A DNA stretch of 64,000 nucleotides from the NCBI RefSeq assembly GCF_017948485.1, contig NZ_JAFFSX010000005.1:248001-312000 (forward strand). The letters run 5' to 3'. Numbering within the stretch: position 1 is the first letter of the stretch; each line of letters starts with the position of its first letter. Source of the DNA: Streptomyces sp. GESEQ-35 (GTDB taxonomy: Bacteria > Actinomycetota > Actinomycetes > Streptomycetales > Streptomycetaceae). The position numbers were made by a program, and so were the translations under genes. This document shows positions 24,956 to 34,262 of the stretch, piece by piece. The notes below the pieces were generated by a model, which was not told the origin of the DNA, searched no databases, and saw only the letters and a list, made by a program, of their open reading frames with translations.

Positions 24956-26464
24956 TCAGTTCTCCGCGGCGGGGGCGCAACGGGTTCCAGCGCTCGGGAT
25001 CTTCAGCTCCGTGAGGTAGTCGTCAACGGCGTTGCGTGTGCAGTCGCTGCGGCCGTAGACGCTGTGTCCCGCGCCCTCGTACGGCACCAGGACGGTCGTC
25101 CCGCGGGTCTGACGGTGCACATTGATCGCCCATGCGTAATTGTTCGCCGGATCGTGCAGCGAATGCAGCATGAGGATCTTGGGTGCGTCGGTGATGCGCA
25201 GACGGTGCTGGGGATTGTTCACGTCGTTCGGCCCGCCGACGCAGCCGGCTACCGCGGCGTGTACGCGTGGGGTGCCGCGCATGTGCGGTGCGGCCCGCAG
25301 TTCGGCCTCGGTCAGACGGGCGAACTCCCGGTAGTTCTTCGGCCGGAATCGCCAGTCCTGGCAGAACACGGCGTGGAACGGTTCGGCGGTCGTCTCCGGC
25401 CCTGTCCCCGTCCCCTGCGACGTCCCCGCTTGGGGCTGCCGCGGTTCCTTCGGCCCTTGTGCGTCGAGGGCTGCCACATACGCGGCCAGTTCGTCCCAGT
25501 CCGGGCCGTAGAACTCCGCAAAGGCGGCGAGTGCGATCGCGTGTGCCGTGAGGACCTGGTCCGGACTCTTCGGATCGCGTATCTCGCCCCGGTCCGCCCT
25601 GGCGAGCAGGCTGTCCCACAGGGCGGTGACGTCCCGGCCGTGCAGTGCGCAGGAGCTGGTGCGATCGCACCACCTCACGAACTGGCGGAACGAGTCCTCC
25701 GCGGTGGCGGCCGAGGAGACGAGGAACTCCCGGGTGCCGAGGCTGTGGTCGATGTTCGCGGTGAGGGCCATGGACCGGATCCGGTCGCCGTACTGCTCCG
25801 CGTACTGCTCACCCATCAACGTTCCGTAGGAGTGACCGAAGAAGTTGATCTTCTGCTCGCCCAGCGCCCTGCGGATCGCGTCCATGTCCCGGACGACGCT
25901 CAAGGTGTCGGCGTGGTCGAAGACCGGACCGCTGTGTCGTCGGCAGTCCTCGCGCAATGTGCGGTTGAACTCGGCGAGTCGATCGAACTCCGCCTGGTTG
26001 CGGGGGTATGGCGCCGGGCGTTGGGCCAGCAGCTTCGTCGAGCACTTCACCGGACTGCTGCCACCGACACCTCGCGGGTCGAACCCGATGATGTCGAACC
26101 GTTCCTGGATGTCCGCGCTGAAGTGGGACGGGGCACGTCCCACGGCGAAGTTCACACCGGATTCCCCCGGCCCACCCGGGTTGACCAGCAGCACACCGAC
26201 CCGGCGATCGGGATCGGTGGCCTTGCGACGGGCCACCGCGAGATCGAACTGTTCGGCCGACGGGCGTGCCCAGTCGACGGGCAGGCGGAGGGTGCCGCAT
26301 TCGGCTGAGGGGTCCTGAGGACATGGTTTCCAGTCGATCGCTTCCTGCGTCGGCACGCTCGTGCCACGAAGGTCGGCGTCCGCCGCCTCCACGCCCGGCG
26401 CCGACGCTCCGGCTAACACTCCAGCGGCGAGCACTCCAGTGAGCGCTCTGAAGAGCAGTTGCAT
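24956..26464 (-). CDS. Secreted alpha/beta hydrolase, tripeptidyl aminopeptidase-like (S33)
   Basis: A 502-aa protein with a signal peptide (LLFRALTGVLAAGVLAGASA). The hydrolase core shows oxyanion region NPGGPGESGV, FDPRGVGGSSP, nucleophile FGHSYGTLMGEQYAEQYG, a C-terminal acid region LHDPANNYAWAIN and catalytic His in YEGAGHSVYGRSDCTRNAV. The C-terminal lid domain with LxGxGHSVYG is typical of Streptomyces SlpD/SlpE and TAP peptidases, which release tripeptides or single residues from N-termini. It is divergent from the COG4315 lipoprotein. Confidence 0.9.
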   Translation of the reverse strand: MQLLFRALTGVLAAGVLAGASAPGVEAADADLRGTSVPTQEAIDWKPCPQDPSAECGTLRLPVDWARPSAEQFDLAVARRKATDPDRRVGVLLVNPGGPGESGVNFAVGRAPSHFSADIQERFDIIGFDPRGVGGSSPVKCSTKLLAQRPAPYPRNQAEFDRLAEFNRTLREDCRRHSGPVFDHADTLSVVRDMDAIRRALGEQKINFFGHSYGTLMGEQYAEQYGDRIRSMALTANIDHSLGTREFLVSSAATAEDSFRQFVRWCDRTSSCALHGRDVTALWDSLLARADRGEIRDPKSPDQVLTAHAIALAAFAEFYGPDWDELAAYVAALDAQGPKEPRQPQAGTSQGTGTGPETTAEPFHAVFCQDWRFRPKNYREFARLTEAELRAAPHMRGTPRVHAAVAGCVGGPNDVNNPQHRLRITDAPKILMLHSLHDPANNYAWAINVHRQTRGTTVLVPYEGAGHSVYGRSDCTRNAVDDYLTELKIPSAGTRCAPAAEN

Positions 26465-26610
26465 GAAGTCCCTTCCGAGGGCCTTGCGAAATGGATCACG
26501 GGGTCGCCCGTTGGGCGAACCTGGCAGCGAGGCGACCGGGGTCGCAACCGTGCGAGACGGGAATCAGGGAAGGCACCGGGACGTGATCAGGGTTCTGCTC
26601 AGGGTGACGC

Positions 26611-26638
26611 CTCAGGGGTTGCCTCCCGGACCCCTGAG
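26611..26638. promoter_or_regulatory. Inverted repeat in divergent promoter region
   Basis: CTCAGGGGT at 26611-26619 and ACCCCTGAG at 26630-26638 are perfect 9-bp arms with a 10-bp spacer. A further CTCAGGG lies at 26599-26605. The element is 67 bp before the lipoprotein ATG and 147 bp before the divergent peptidase start. It could be an operator or an mRNA stem-loop; its position favours an operator. Confidence 0.55.
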
Positions 26639-26704
26639 TTGTTCCCGGACAATCCCTTCGCGCCGCTCGCCCGTACAACCTCCGTCAGAAGGGACGGAGA
26701 GATC

Positions 26705-27214
26705 ATGAGGCGAAGCAGGATCACCGTGGCCGGGTTCGCGCTCGCGGCGGCACTGGCGCTGGCCGGCTGTGGCGGTGGAGGCGGGGACGGGGCCGGCGGC
26801 GGGACATCGGCGGCCACGGACACCTCCACCGTCAGGACGAGCGAGTCGCCGCTGGGGGACATCCTCGTCGACGGCAGCGGCCGCACGCTGTACCTCTTCA
26901 CCGAGGACGGCGAGAACACCAACTCCATGGACTGCGACGCGGCCTGTCTCAAGCTGTGGCCGCCCATGGAAGGCAAGCCGGAAGCGGGCCCCGGCGTCGA
27001 CGCGAACCTCATCGGCACCACGAAGGGCGACGGCGAGACGCAGGCGACGTACGCCGGGCACCCGCTGTACTACTACGCCGAGGACCGGGCCGAGGGCGAT
27101 CTGAAGGGGCAGGGCATCGACAGGATCTGGTACGTGCTCGACGCCGGAGGCAAGGCCGTCACCGGTGCCGTTCCGCCGGCGGACGACAACGGCACCGGCG
27201 GTTACGGCTACTGA
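26705..27214 (+). CDS. COG4315-type lipoprotein with two 'secreted repeat' units
   Basis: A 169-aa lipoprotein: basic start, hydrophobic AGFALAAALALAGC with lipobox Cys, then a Gly/Thr linker. Two repeats of the PF03640 kind follow: GRTLYLFTEDGENTNSMDC with CDAACLKLWPPMEG, and YAGHPLYYYAEDRAEGDLKG with GIDRIWYVLDAGGKAV. Two cysteines in MDCDAACLK may form a disulfide. GGAGAG lies upstream of ATG 26705. Function unknown; such proteins often sit beside ECF sigma/anti-sigma genes as here. Confidence 0.9.
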   Translation: MRRSRITVAGFALAAALALAGCGGGGGDGAGGGTSAATDTSTVRTSESPLGDILVDGSGRTLYLFTEDGENTNSMDCDAACLKLWPPMEGKPEAGPGVDANLIGTTKGDGETQATYAGHPLYYYAEDRAEGDLKGQGIDRIWYVLDAGGKAVTGAVPPADDNGTGGYGY

Positions 27215-27224
27215 GCACGCCCGG

Positions 27225-27249
27225 GCTGCCGTACGAGACAAACGGCAGC
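27225..27249. terminator. Likely bidirectional terminator
   Basis: GCTGCCGT at 27225-27232 and ACGGCAGC at 27242-27249 form a perfect 8-bp stem with a 9-nt loop. It sits between the convergent lipoprotein (stop 27214) and ABC exporter (stop 27281) genes. No T-tract follows, as is common in Streptomyces. Confidence 0.65.
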
Positions 27250-27280
27250 TCACCCGCCAACCGCGGCCACCCGCCCCCGC

Positions 27281-29062
27281 TCACCCATGCCACGACCGCC
27301 ACAGCGCCGCGTACGCCCCCTCCGCCGCGACGAGCTGCTCGTGGCTGCCCAGCTCGCTGATCCGGCCGTTCTCGACGACGGCGATGACGTCGGCGTCGTG
27401 GGCGGTGTGCAGCCGGTGGGCGATCGCGACCACCGTGCGGCCGTCCAGGACCCGGCTCAGGGACCGCTCCAGGTGACGCGCCGCCCGCGGGTCGAGCAGG
27501 GACGTCGCCTCGTCCAGGACCAGTGTGTGCGGGTCGGCCAGCACCAGGCGGGCCAGCGCGATCTGCTGGGCCTGCGCCGGAGTGAGCGCCGCCCCGCCCG
27601 AGCCGACCTCGGTGTCCAGGCCCTCATCGAGCGCCCGCGCCCATTCGTCCGCGTCCACGGCGCCCAGCGCTGCCCACAGCTCGGCGTCGGTTGCGTCGGT
27701 GCGGGCCAGCAGGAGGTTGTCCCGCAGGGAGCCGACGAACACGTGGTGTTCCTGGTTGACCAGCGCCACGTGCGAGCGGACGGCCTCGGCCGGCATCCGG
27801 GACAGTTCGGCGCCGCCCAGGGTGATCCGCCCGTCCCGGGGCGCGTAGATCCCGGCGAGCAGCCTGCCCAGCGTGGACTTGCCCGCGCCGGACGGGCCGA
27901 CCAGCGCCAGCCGGGTGCCCGGGGCGACGTCGAGGGACACCTTGCGCAGCACGTCCACGCCTTCGAGGTAGCCGAAGTGGACCCGGTCCGCCCGCACCTC
28001 GCGCCCGTCGGGGTCGAGCCCGGCGTCACCGGCGTCCGGCTCGATCTCCCGGACCCCGACCAGCCTGGCCAGCGACACCTCGGCCACCTGGAGCTCGTCG
28101 TACCAGCGCAGGATCAGCCCCACCGGGTCGACGAGCATCTGCGCGATCAGCGCACCCGTCGTCAGCTGGCCGACGTCGATCCAGCCGTGCAGGACGAACA
28201 CTCCGCCGACCATCAGGACGGAGCTGAGCACCATCACATGGGTGATGTTGATGACCGGGAAGAGCACCGACCGCAGCCACAGCGTGTAGCGCTCCCAGGC
28301 CGTCCACTCCTTGACCCGCCGGTCGGACAGTTCGATACGACGGTCACCGAGGCGGTGGGCCTCGACGGTGTGCCCGGCATCCACGGTCTCGGCGAGCACG
28401 GCGGCCACGGCCGCGTATCCGGCGGCCTCGGACCGGTAGCCGGCAGGCGCCCGCTTGAAGTACCAGCGGCAGCCGACGACCAGCAACGGCAGGGCGAGCA
28501 GTACCGCCGCGGCGAGCGGCGGCGCCGTGACGACGAGTCCGCCGAGCAGCAGAGCCGCCCACACCACACCGATCGCCAGCTGCGGCACGGCCTCGCGCAT
28601 CGCGTTGGCCAGCCGGTCGATGTCGGTCGTGATCCGGGACAGCAGGTCGCCGGTCCCGGCCCGTTCCAGGACGCCCGGCGGCAGCCCGACCGACCGCACG
28701 AGGAAGTCCTCGCGCAGATCGGCCAGCATCCGTTCGCCGAGCATCGCCCCGCGCAGCCGCACCTCTCGTACGAACACGGCCTGGACGACGAGCGCGACCA
28801 GGAACAGCGCGGCGGTGAGCTCCAGATGAAGCTCGCGCGCCCCCTCCGACACACGCTCCACGAGCCCGCCGAGCAGGTACGGGCCCGCCATCGACGCGAT
28901 CACGGCGACCGTGTTGACGCCGACGAGGAGCAGGAAGGCACGGCGGTGCCGGCGGAAGAGTTCGGACACATAGGCGCGTACGGTCGCGGTGGCGCCGACG
29001 GGCAGGGTGTTCGCCGTAGTCGGGGCCGCCGGGTCGTACGCCGGTGGCGCCACGCCGATCAT
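27281..29062 (-). CDS. ABC exporter half-transporter, subunit with degenerate signature motif
   Basis: A 593-aa protein with an N-terminal six-helix membrane domain and a C-terminal nucleotide-binding domain. Walker A GPSGAGKST (about 387-395), Q-loop ALVNQEHHVFVGSL, Walker B LVLDEATSLLD (about 511) and H-loop AIAHRLH are intact. The C-loop normally LSGGQ reads LTPAQ here (about 490). The start ATG 29062 overlaps the stop of the upstream subunit as ATGA, so both are co-translated. With its partner it should form a heterodimeric exporter with one working ATP site. Substrate unknown. Confidence 0.92.
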   Translation of the reverse strand: MIGVAPPAYDPAAPTTANTLPVGATATVRAYVSELFRRHRRAFLLLVGVNTVAVIASMAGPYLLGGLVERVSEGARELHLELTAALFLVALVVQAVFVREVRLRGAMLGERMLADLREDFLVRSVGLPPGVLERAGTGDLLSRITTDIDRLANAMREAVPQLAIGVVWAALLLGGLVVTAPPLAAAVLLALPLLVVGCRWYFKRAPAGYRSEAAGYAAVAAVLAETVDAGHTVEAHRLGDRRIELSDRRVKEWTAWERYTLWLRSVLFPVINITHVMVLSSVLMVGGVFVLHGWIDVGQLTTGALIAQMLVDPVGLILRWYDELQVAEVSLARLVGVREIEPDAGDAGLDPDGREVRADRVHFGYLEGVDVLRKVSLDVAPGTRLALVGPSGAGKSTLGRLLAGIYAPRDGRITLGGAELSRMPAEAVRSHVALVNQEHHVFVGSLRDNLLLARTDATDAELWAALGAVDADEWARALDEGLDTEVGSGGAALTPAQAQQIALARLVLADPHTLVLDEATSLLDPRAARHLERSLSRVLDGRTVVAIAHRLHTAHDADVIAVVENGRISELGSHEQLVAAEGAYAALWRSWHG

Positions 29063-30846
29063 GCTGTCTCCTCGATCTCTTCCAGTTCTTCCCATACGTC
29101 GTCCAGCGCGGCCTCTTCGTCGGTCTCGCGGGTGACGACGGCGCGGTACCGGGGCGCCTTGAGCAGGAGTTCGCGGTGTACGCCGACTGCCGCGACCTCG
29201 CCCTCGTGCACCAGCACGACCCGGTCGGCGCGGTCCAGGAGCAGCGGCGAGGAGGTGAACACGACGGTCGTGCGCCCCTCGCGCAGCTCCTTCACGCCTC
29301 CCGCGATCCGTGCCTCGGTGTGCGAGTCGACGGCGGAGGTCGGTTCGTCGAGGACGAGTACCTCAGGGTCCGTCAGCAGCGACCGGGCCAGTGCGAGCCG
29401 CTGGCGCTGGCCGCCGGACAGGGAGCGTCCGCGCTCGGTGATCCGGGCGTCCAGCGGATCCTCGGCGTCGAGCGAACCCTGCACGAGCGCCGTGAGGACG
29501 TCGTCGCACTGCGCCGCCGCCAGTGCCTGCTCGGCGCCCACGGCACCGGACGCGGGCACGTCGAGCAGTTCGCGCAGCGAACCCGACAGCAGTACCGGGT
29601 CCTTGTCCTGGACGAGGACGGCCGTCCGGGCGGAGTCGAGCGGCAGCTCGTCCAGCGGCACTCCACCCAGCAGCACCGATGTGCCCTCCTCCGCGGGGTG
29701 CCCGCCCAGCCGTTCCGCCAGCCGCCCCGCCGCGTCCGGGTCGCCGCAGACCACCGCGGTGAACCGGCCGACAGGAGCCAGCAGACCGGTCGCCGGGTCG
29801 TAGAGGTCCCCGGACGGCACCTCGGCGGCCCGCGATCCGCCGGTGTCCGTGGCGCGCTCCAGCGCCAGCACACGTGCGGCCCGCCGGGCCGACGGACGTG
29901 AGAAGGAGTACGCCATGGCGATCTCCTCGAAGTGCCTGAGCGGGTAGGTCATGATCATGACGGAGCTGTAGACGGTGACCAGTTCGCCGATGGTGATCCG
30001 GCCCTGGCGGGCCAGATGCACGCCGTACCAGACGACGGCGATCAACAGCAGCCCCGGCAGCAGCACCTGGATCGCGGAGATCAGGGACCACATCCGGGCG
30101 CTGCGCACCGCCGCGCGGCGCACCTCCTGGGAGGCGCTGCGGTAGCGGTCCAGGAAGAGCTCCTCGCCGCCGATGCCGCGCAGGACGCGCAGTCCGGCAA
30201 CGGTGTCCGAGGCCAGCTCGGTCGCGCGCCCCGCCTTCTCGCGCTGGATGTCCGCCCGCCTGGTGGCCCGGGGCAGCAGTGGCAGCACGGCGACGGCCAC
30301 GACGGGCAGACCGACGGCCACGACCACCCCGATTGCGGGCTGGTAGACGACCAGGGCGACGCAGACCAGCACGACGGTGACCGCAGCCGCGGTGAACCGG
30401 GACACGGCCTCCACGAACCAGCCGATCTTCTCGACGTCACCCGTGGAGACGGCGACGACCTCACCGGCCGCCACGCGTCGGGTCAGCGCCGAGCCCAGCA
30501 CCGAGGCCTTGCGCGCCAGCAGCTGCTGCACGCGGGCGGCGGCGGTGATCCAGTTGGTGACCGCGGTGCGGTGCAGGAGGAGCTCGCCGGTCGCGGTGCC
30601 CACACAGGCCAGCGCCAGCAGACCGCCTGCGAGGGCGAGCCGGGTGCCGGAGTGGTCGACGGCGGCCTGGACGGCCAGTCCGACACAGAACGGCAGCGCG
30701 GAGACGGACCCGAAGTGCAGCAGGCCCGAGGCCAGCGACTTCAGCTGCCCGCCCAGCTGATTCCGGAAGAGCCACCGCAGGAATCGGGGCCCCGAGCGCG
30801 CGTCCGGCACACCGGGGTCGGGATACGGAAGGTCTTGAATCTGCAT
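29059..30846 (-). CDS. ABC exporter half-transporter, subunit with degenerate Walker A and H-loop
   Basis: A 595-aa membrane domain/NBD fusion. LSGGQRQRLALARSLL (about 474) and Walker B LVLDEPTSAVD are canonical. The Walker A position reads AVVCGDPDAAGRL (about 365), lacking GxxGxGKS and its Lys, and the H-loop His is replaced in VVFTSSPLLLDRADR. This NBD cannot bind ATP normally, but its signature motif can complete the partner's good site. It is the first gene of the pair; ATG 30846 has only a weak GGGA site upstream. It is divergent from the PNGase A-like gene. Confidence 0.92.
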   Translation of the reverse strand: MQIQDLPYPDPGVPDARSGPRFLRWLFRNQLGGQLKSLASGLLHFGSVSALPFCVGLAVQAAVDHSGTRLALAGGLLALACVGTATGELLLHRTAVTNWITAAARVQQLLARKASVLGSALTRRVAAGEVVAVSTGDVEKIGWFVEAVSRFTAAAVTVVLVCVALVVYQPAIGVVVAVGLPVVAVAVLPLLPRATRRADIQREKAGRATELASDTVAGLRVLRGIGGEELFLDRYRSASQEVRRAAVRSARMWSLISAIQVLLPGLLLIAVVWYGVHLARQGRITIGELVTVYSSVMIMTYPLRHFEEIAMAYSFSRPSARRAARVLALERATDTGGSRAAEVPSGDLYDPATGLLAPVGRFTAVVCGDPDAAGRLAERLGGHPAEEGTSVLLGGVPLDELPLDSARTAVLVQDKDPVLLSGSLRELLDVPASGAVGAEQALAAAQCDDVLTALVQGSLDAEDPLDARITERGRSLSGGQRQRLALARSLLTDPEVLVLDEPTSAVDSHTEARIAGGVKELREGRTTVVFTSSPLLLDRADRVVLVHEGEVAAVGVHRELLLKAPRYRAVVTRETDEEAALDDVWEELEEIEETA

Positions 30847-31030
30847 GACGTCCCAGTGGCTCGTCTCAGGTCGTAAGGGGTGTTGTGGAAGGGCGGCAAC
30901 AAGCCGTGACAGGTTCGCGTCGCAGCGTGTCCGGAGGCAACCGGTTTTCCGGTCCCCGGCACGGATCCGGCTGGGGCCCGCCCCGGCTGCTCATTGCGCG
31001 GGACACACCACTCCCCGTAGAACACCGGCC

Positions 31031-32638
31031 ATGAAGAGACGGATCATCATGTCCATGCTCGCCGGAGCGACCCTCCTCGTGAGTACGTTCGTCGCGGCGG
31101 CCCCCGCTCAATCCGCCGACGCCCCGCCCGAGTTCAGCACCACCGACTGGCACGACCCCGTCACCGCCGCCCCGCCCGTCACCAAGCCCGCCGGCACGTC
31201 CTGCCAAGTCACCCTCGCCGAGGCGCGGTTCCGTGACTTCACGCCGTACACCGGCAGTTACACACCACCGGACGGCTGCGGCGACCGCTGGAGCAAGGTC
31301 GTCCTGCGCATGGACGGCAAGGTCAAGGGGCGGCAGTACGACCGGCTCGGCTATCTGCACGTCGGCGGTGTCGAGGTCTTCCGTACGTCGACACCGCAGC
31401 CGTCGCCCGACGGCATCGAGTGGTCCGTCGAGAAGGACGTCACGCGCTACAGCGACACGTTCCGCGACGCCCAGGACGTGGAGATGCTCATCGGGAACGT
31501 CGTGGACGACACGTACACCGGGATCATCGACGTCAAGGTCACGCTGACGTTCTACGCGGCCGAGAAGTCCGCCCGGCCGGCCGCGACCCCCGACCAGGTC
31601 CTCACCCTCGCCGCCGACTCCACCCTCACCACCCCGCGCAACAGCGAACGCATCGTCGCCGAGGTGTACGCCACCGGTTCGGGCGGCGGCTGCGAGGAGT
31701 ACTGGTATCTGACCGTGCCCGACTCGGCGCCCTACTCCTGCCGGGCCGACGACGGTCCCTACCGCGAGGTGCAGGTGAAGGTCGACGGCCAACTGGCCGG
31801 AATCGCCGCGCCGTTCCCGACGGTGTGGACCGGCGGCTGGTCGAACCCCTTCCTCTGGTACGTCGTTCCGGGGCCGCGCGCCTTCGACATCAAGCCGATC
31901 GAGTACGACCTCACTCCCTTCGGTGGGATCCTCAACGACGGCCGTCCGCACCGCGTCGAGGTCTCCGTGGTCGGCGTCCCCGAGGGGCAGGCCGGCTGGA
32001 GCGCTCCCGTGAACATCCTGGTCTGGCAGGACGCCAAGAGCGCGCACGTCGGCGGGAAGCTGACCGTCCACCGAGCGGGAGAGCTCACCAACTCCTCGAC
32101 GTATACGCCTGGTTCGGAACTCCGTGTGGACACCGAGGGCGGACATCGGCTGACCGTGGCCGGATACGTCGACACCTCGCACGGCCGGGTGACGACCACC
32201 GTCAGCCGGTCGCTGGCGAACTCCTCCGTGCACCGCTGGACGCAGGGCGAGGCGGTCGACGGTCTCGACGCCCGCTGGACGGACGACGAGTCGGTCACCG
32301 TCGACGGACGCGGCCCGGCCCGGACGACGCGCGCGCAACGGACGTACACCATGGACGGCACGACCACGCTCGGCGCGGGAGATCGGCTGCGCACGGTGCT
32401 GACGCTCGTCGACGGTGCCTCGGTCATCACCTCACAGGGCGGCCGGCGCCTCGCGTGGTCGCGGCTCGACGACACCTACGCGGGCGACGCCACGTACACG
32501 ATCAACGTGCCGCGGGACCAGCGGCACGCGGTCGGCACGTCGAGCGAGCGGTATCGGCTGTACGGCTCGGGCGGGTGCTACGACCGTGCGCTGACGACCG
32601 TTCAGGGCGTGCTGACCGAGGACCGCGAGCGCTGCTGA
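31031..32638 (+). CDS. Secreted peptide-N4-asparagine amidase A (PNGase A)-like protein
   Basis: A 535-aa secreted protein with signal peptide MKRRIIMSMLAGATLLVSTF followed by AAAPAQSADA. Family-type stretches: TPYTGSYTPPDGCGDRWSKV, GYLHVGGVEVFRTSTPQPSP, GIEWSVEKDVTRYSDTF, VWTGGWSNPFLWYVVPGPRA and FDIKPIEYDLTPFGGILNDG, seen in PNGase A of plants and fungi, which removes N-glycans from glycopeptides. Many aromatic and Thr residues fit a beta-rich extracellular enzyme. ATG 31031 has no strong ribosome site; the ATG at 31049 is another option. Actual glycan substrate in this organism is unknown. Confidence 0.85.
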   Translation: MKRRIIMSMLAGATLLVSTFVAAAPAQSADAPPEFSTTDWHDPVTAAPPVTKPAGTSCQVTLAEARFRDFTPYTGSYTPPDGCGDRWSKVVLRMDGKVKGRQYDRLGYLHVGGVEVFRTSTPQPSPDGIEWSVEKDVTRYSDTFRDAQDVEMLIGNVVDDTYTGIIDVKVTLTFYAAEKSARPAATPDQVLTLAADSTLTTPRNSERIVAEVYATGSGGGCEEYWYLTVPDSAPYSCRADDGPYREVQVKVDGQLAGIAAPFPTVWTGGWSNPFLWYVVPGPRAFDIKPIEYDLTPFGGILNDGRPHRVEVSVVGVPEGQAGWSAPVNILVWQDAKSAHVGGKLTVHRAGELTNSSTYTPGSELRVDTEGGHRLTVAGYVDTSHGRVTTTVSRSLANSSVHRWTQGEAVDGLDARWTDDESVTVDGRGPARTTRAQRTYTMDGTTTLGAGDRLRTVLTLVDGASVITSQGGRRLAWSRLDDTYAGDATYTINVPRDQRHAVGTSSERYRLYGSGGCYDRALTTVQGVLTEDRERC

Positions 32639-32691
32639 GCAGGTGGTGTGCGATGCGTCACCCGGCGGTTGATTTACCTGGCTGATACGTA

Positions 32692-32745
32692 GCGGTTTCC
32701 GGATGGATCAACGGCACCTTGAGAGTGATCCAACCCGGAAGCCGC
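32692..32745. promoter_or_regulatory. Long imperfect inverted repeat upstream of symporter gene
   Basis: The left arm 32692-32710 and right arm 32726-32745 pair over about 18 of 19-20 positions with one bulge and one mismatch, around a 15-nt centre. The inner arms TGGATCA and TGATCCA are perfect. It is 53 bp after the PNGase-like stop and 62 bp before the symporter start. It may be a terminator for the upstream gene or an operator or leader hairpin of the symporter; there is no T-run. Confidence 0.6.
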
Positions 32746-32807
32746 TTTCCGTATGCCAGAAGTTCCCTGGGGCTTCTGGCGTACCGCCGTCCCCACTAGG
32801 AGTGCCC

Positions 32808-34196
32808 GTGCCGCAGTCCGTACCGTCACTGCCGCGACGCGTCGCACGCATACTGCGTACCTCTCTCTTCGCGCAGGTCGCCTGCGCGCTCGTGCTCGGA
32901 ATCGTCGTCGGCAAGCTGTGGCCCGACTTCGCCGCGGATCTCCAGCCGCTCGGCGACGGTTTCACCCGGCTCATCAAGACCATCATCTCGCCGCTGGTGT
33001 TCTGCGTGGTCGTCGTCGGTATCGCCAAGGCCGGTGACCTGAAGGCGTTCGGCCGGATCGGACTCAAGGCCCTCATCTGGTTCGAGGTCGCGAGCACGCT
33101 CGCCCTGCTCATCGGGCTCCTCGCCGCCAACGTCGTGCAGCCCGGCTCGGGGATGAACGTCGACCCGTCCACGCTCGACACCTCGGCCGTCGACGCGAAG
33201 ACGGCCGGTGGCTCGCTGCCCTCGACGACCGAGTTCATCGTCAACGCGATTCCCACCAGTTTCATCGGCGCCTTCGCCGAGAACGAGCTCCTCCAGGTGC
33301 TGATCCTGGCCTGTCTGGTGGGCGCCGCGCTGCTGCACCTCGGCCACACCAAGGTGCCGAAGGTCCTGCCCGCCATCGAGCAGGCCCAGGAGATCATCTT
33401 CGCGGTCGTCGGCTTCATCATGCGACTCGCCCCGATCGCGGTGTTCGGTGCGATGGCCGTCCTGATCGGCCAGTACGGGCTCGGCGTGATCGAGACCTAC
33501 GCCAAGCTGATCATCCTGTGCTACGCCGCCGCGGCGGTCTTCATCGTGCTCCTCGCCGTCGCGCTCAAGATGGTCACCGGACTCAGCCTGTGGAAGTTCC
33601 TCCGCTACATCCGCGAGGAGATGCTCCTCGCGCTCGGCACCGCCTCCACCGAGTCCGTCATGCCGCGCGTGATGCAGAAGCTGCGCAAGGCCGGCGCCCG
33701 CGACGACGCCGTCGGCCTGGTGCTGCCCACCGGGTACTCCTTCAACCTCGACGGCGCCTCGCTCTACCTGTCCATCGGCACGCTGTTCATCGCCCAGGCC
33801 GTGGGCGTGGATCTCAGCCTGGGCCAGCAGATCACCGTGATCCTGGTGCTGATGCTCACCAGCAAGGGCATGGCCGGCATCCCCGGTTCGGCCTTCCTCG
33901 CGCTGTCCGCGACCGCTTCCTCGCTGGGGGCGATTCCCGCCGGGGCCGTCGCCCTGCTCCTCGGCGTGGACCGCATCATGGACTCGATGCGCGTCGTCAC
34001 GAACCTGCTCGGCAACTGCGTCGCCGTGTTCGCCGTGTCCCGGTGGGAGGGCGCGCTGGACGCGGAGCGGGCGAAGAAGGTGCTGAACGGCGAGGTCGAG
34101 CCCACGCCCGGCACCGCGGACGGCGAGATTCTGGAAACGGACACGCCCGCCCCCGCAGCCGTACCCGCCCAGTCGGCCAAGGAACCGGCCTCCTAG
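32808..34196 (+). CDS. Dicarboxylate/glutamate:cation symporter (DAACS family, DctA-like)
   Basis: A 462-aa integral membrane protein starting at GTG 32808, 5 nt after AGGAG. DAACS signatures: LIKTIISPLVFCVVVVGIAK, the TASTESVMPRVM serine-rich hairpin, the LPTGYSFNLDGASLYLSIGT motif for ion/substrate binding and MLTSKGMAGIPGSAF. It takes up C4-dicarboxylates or acidic amino acids with H+ or Na+. The C-terminal tail is acidic and Pro/Ala rich. Substrate choice cannot be fixed by reading. Confidence 0.94.
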   Translation: MPQSVPSLPRRVARILRTSLFAQVACALVLGIVVGKLWPDFAADLQPLGDGFTRLIKTIISPLVFCVVVVGIAKAGDLKAFGRIGLKALIWFEVASTLALLIGLLAANVVQPGSGMNVDPSTLDTSAVDAKTAGGSLPSTTEFIVNAIPTSFIGAFAENELLQVLILACLVGAALLHLGHTKVPKVLPAIEQAQEIIFAVVGFIMRLAPIAVFGAMAVLIGQYGLGVIETYAKLIILCYAAAAVFIVLLAVALKMVTGLSLWKFLRYIREEMLLALGTASTESVMPRVMQKLRKAGARDDAVGLVLPTGYSFNLDGASLYLSIGTLFIAQAVGVDLSLGQQITVILVLMLTSKGMAGIPGSAFLALSATASSLGAIPAGAVALLLGVDRIMDSMRVVTNLLGNCVAVFAVSRWEGALDAERAKKVLNGEVEPTPGTADGEILETDTPAPAAVPAQSAKEPAS

Positions 34197-34262
34197 GTCA
34201 GTTGGGACTCACTCGCACCACTACGTGGCCATCGCTCCTCGGGGCGGTGGCCACGACGTTTG

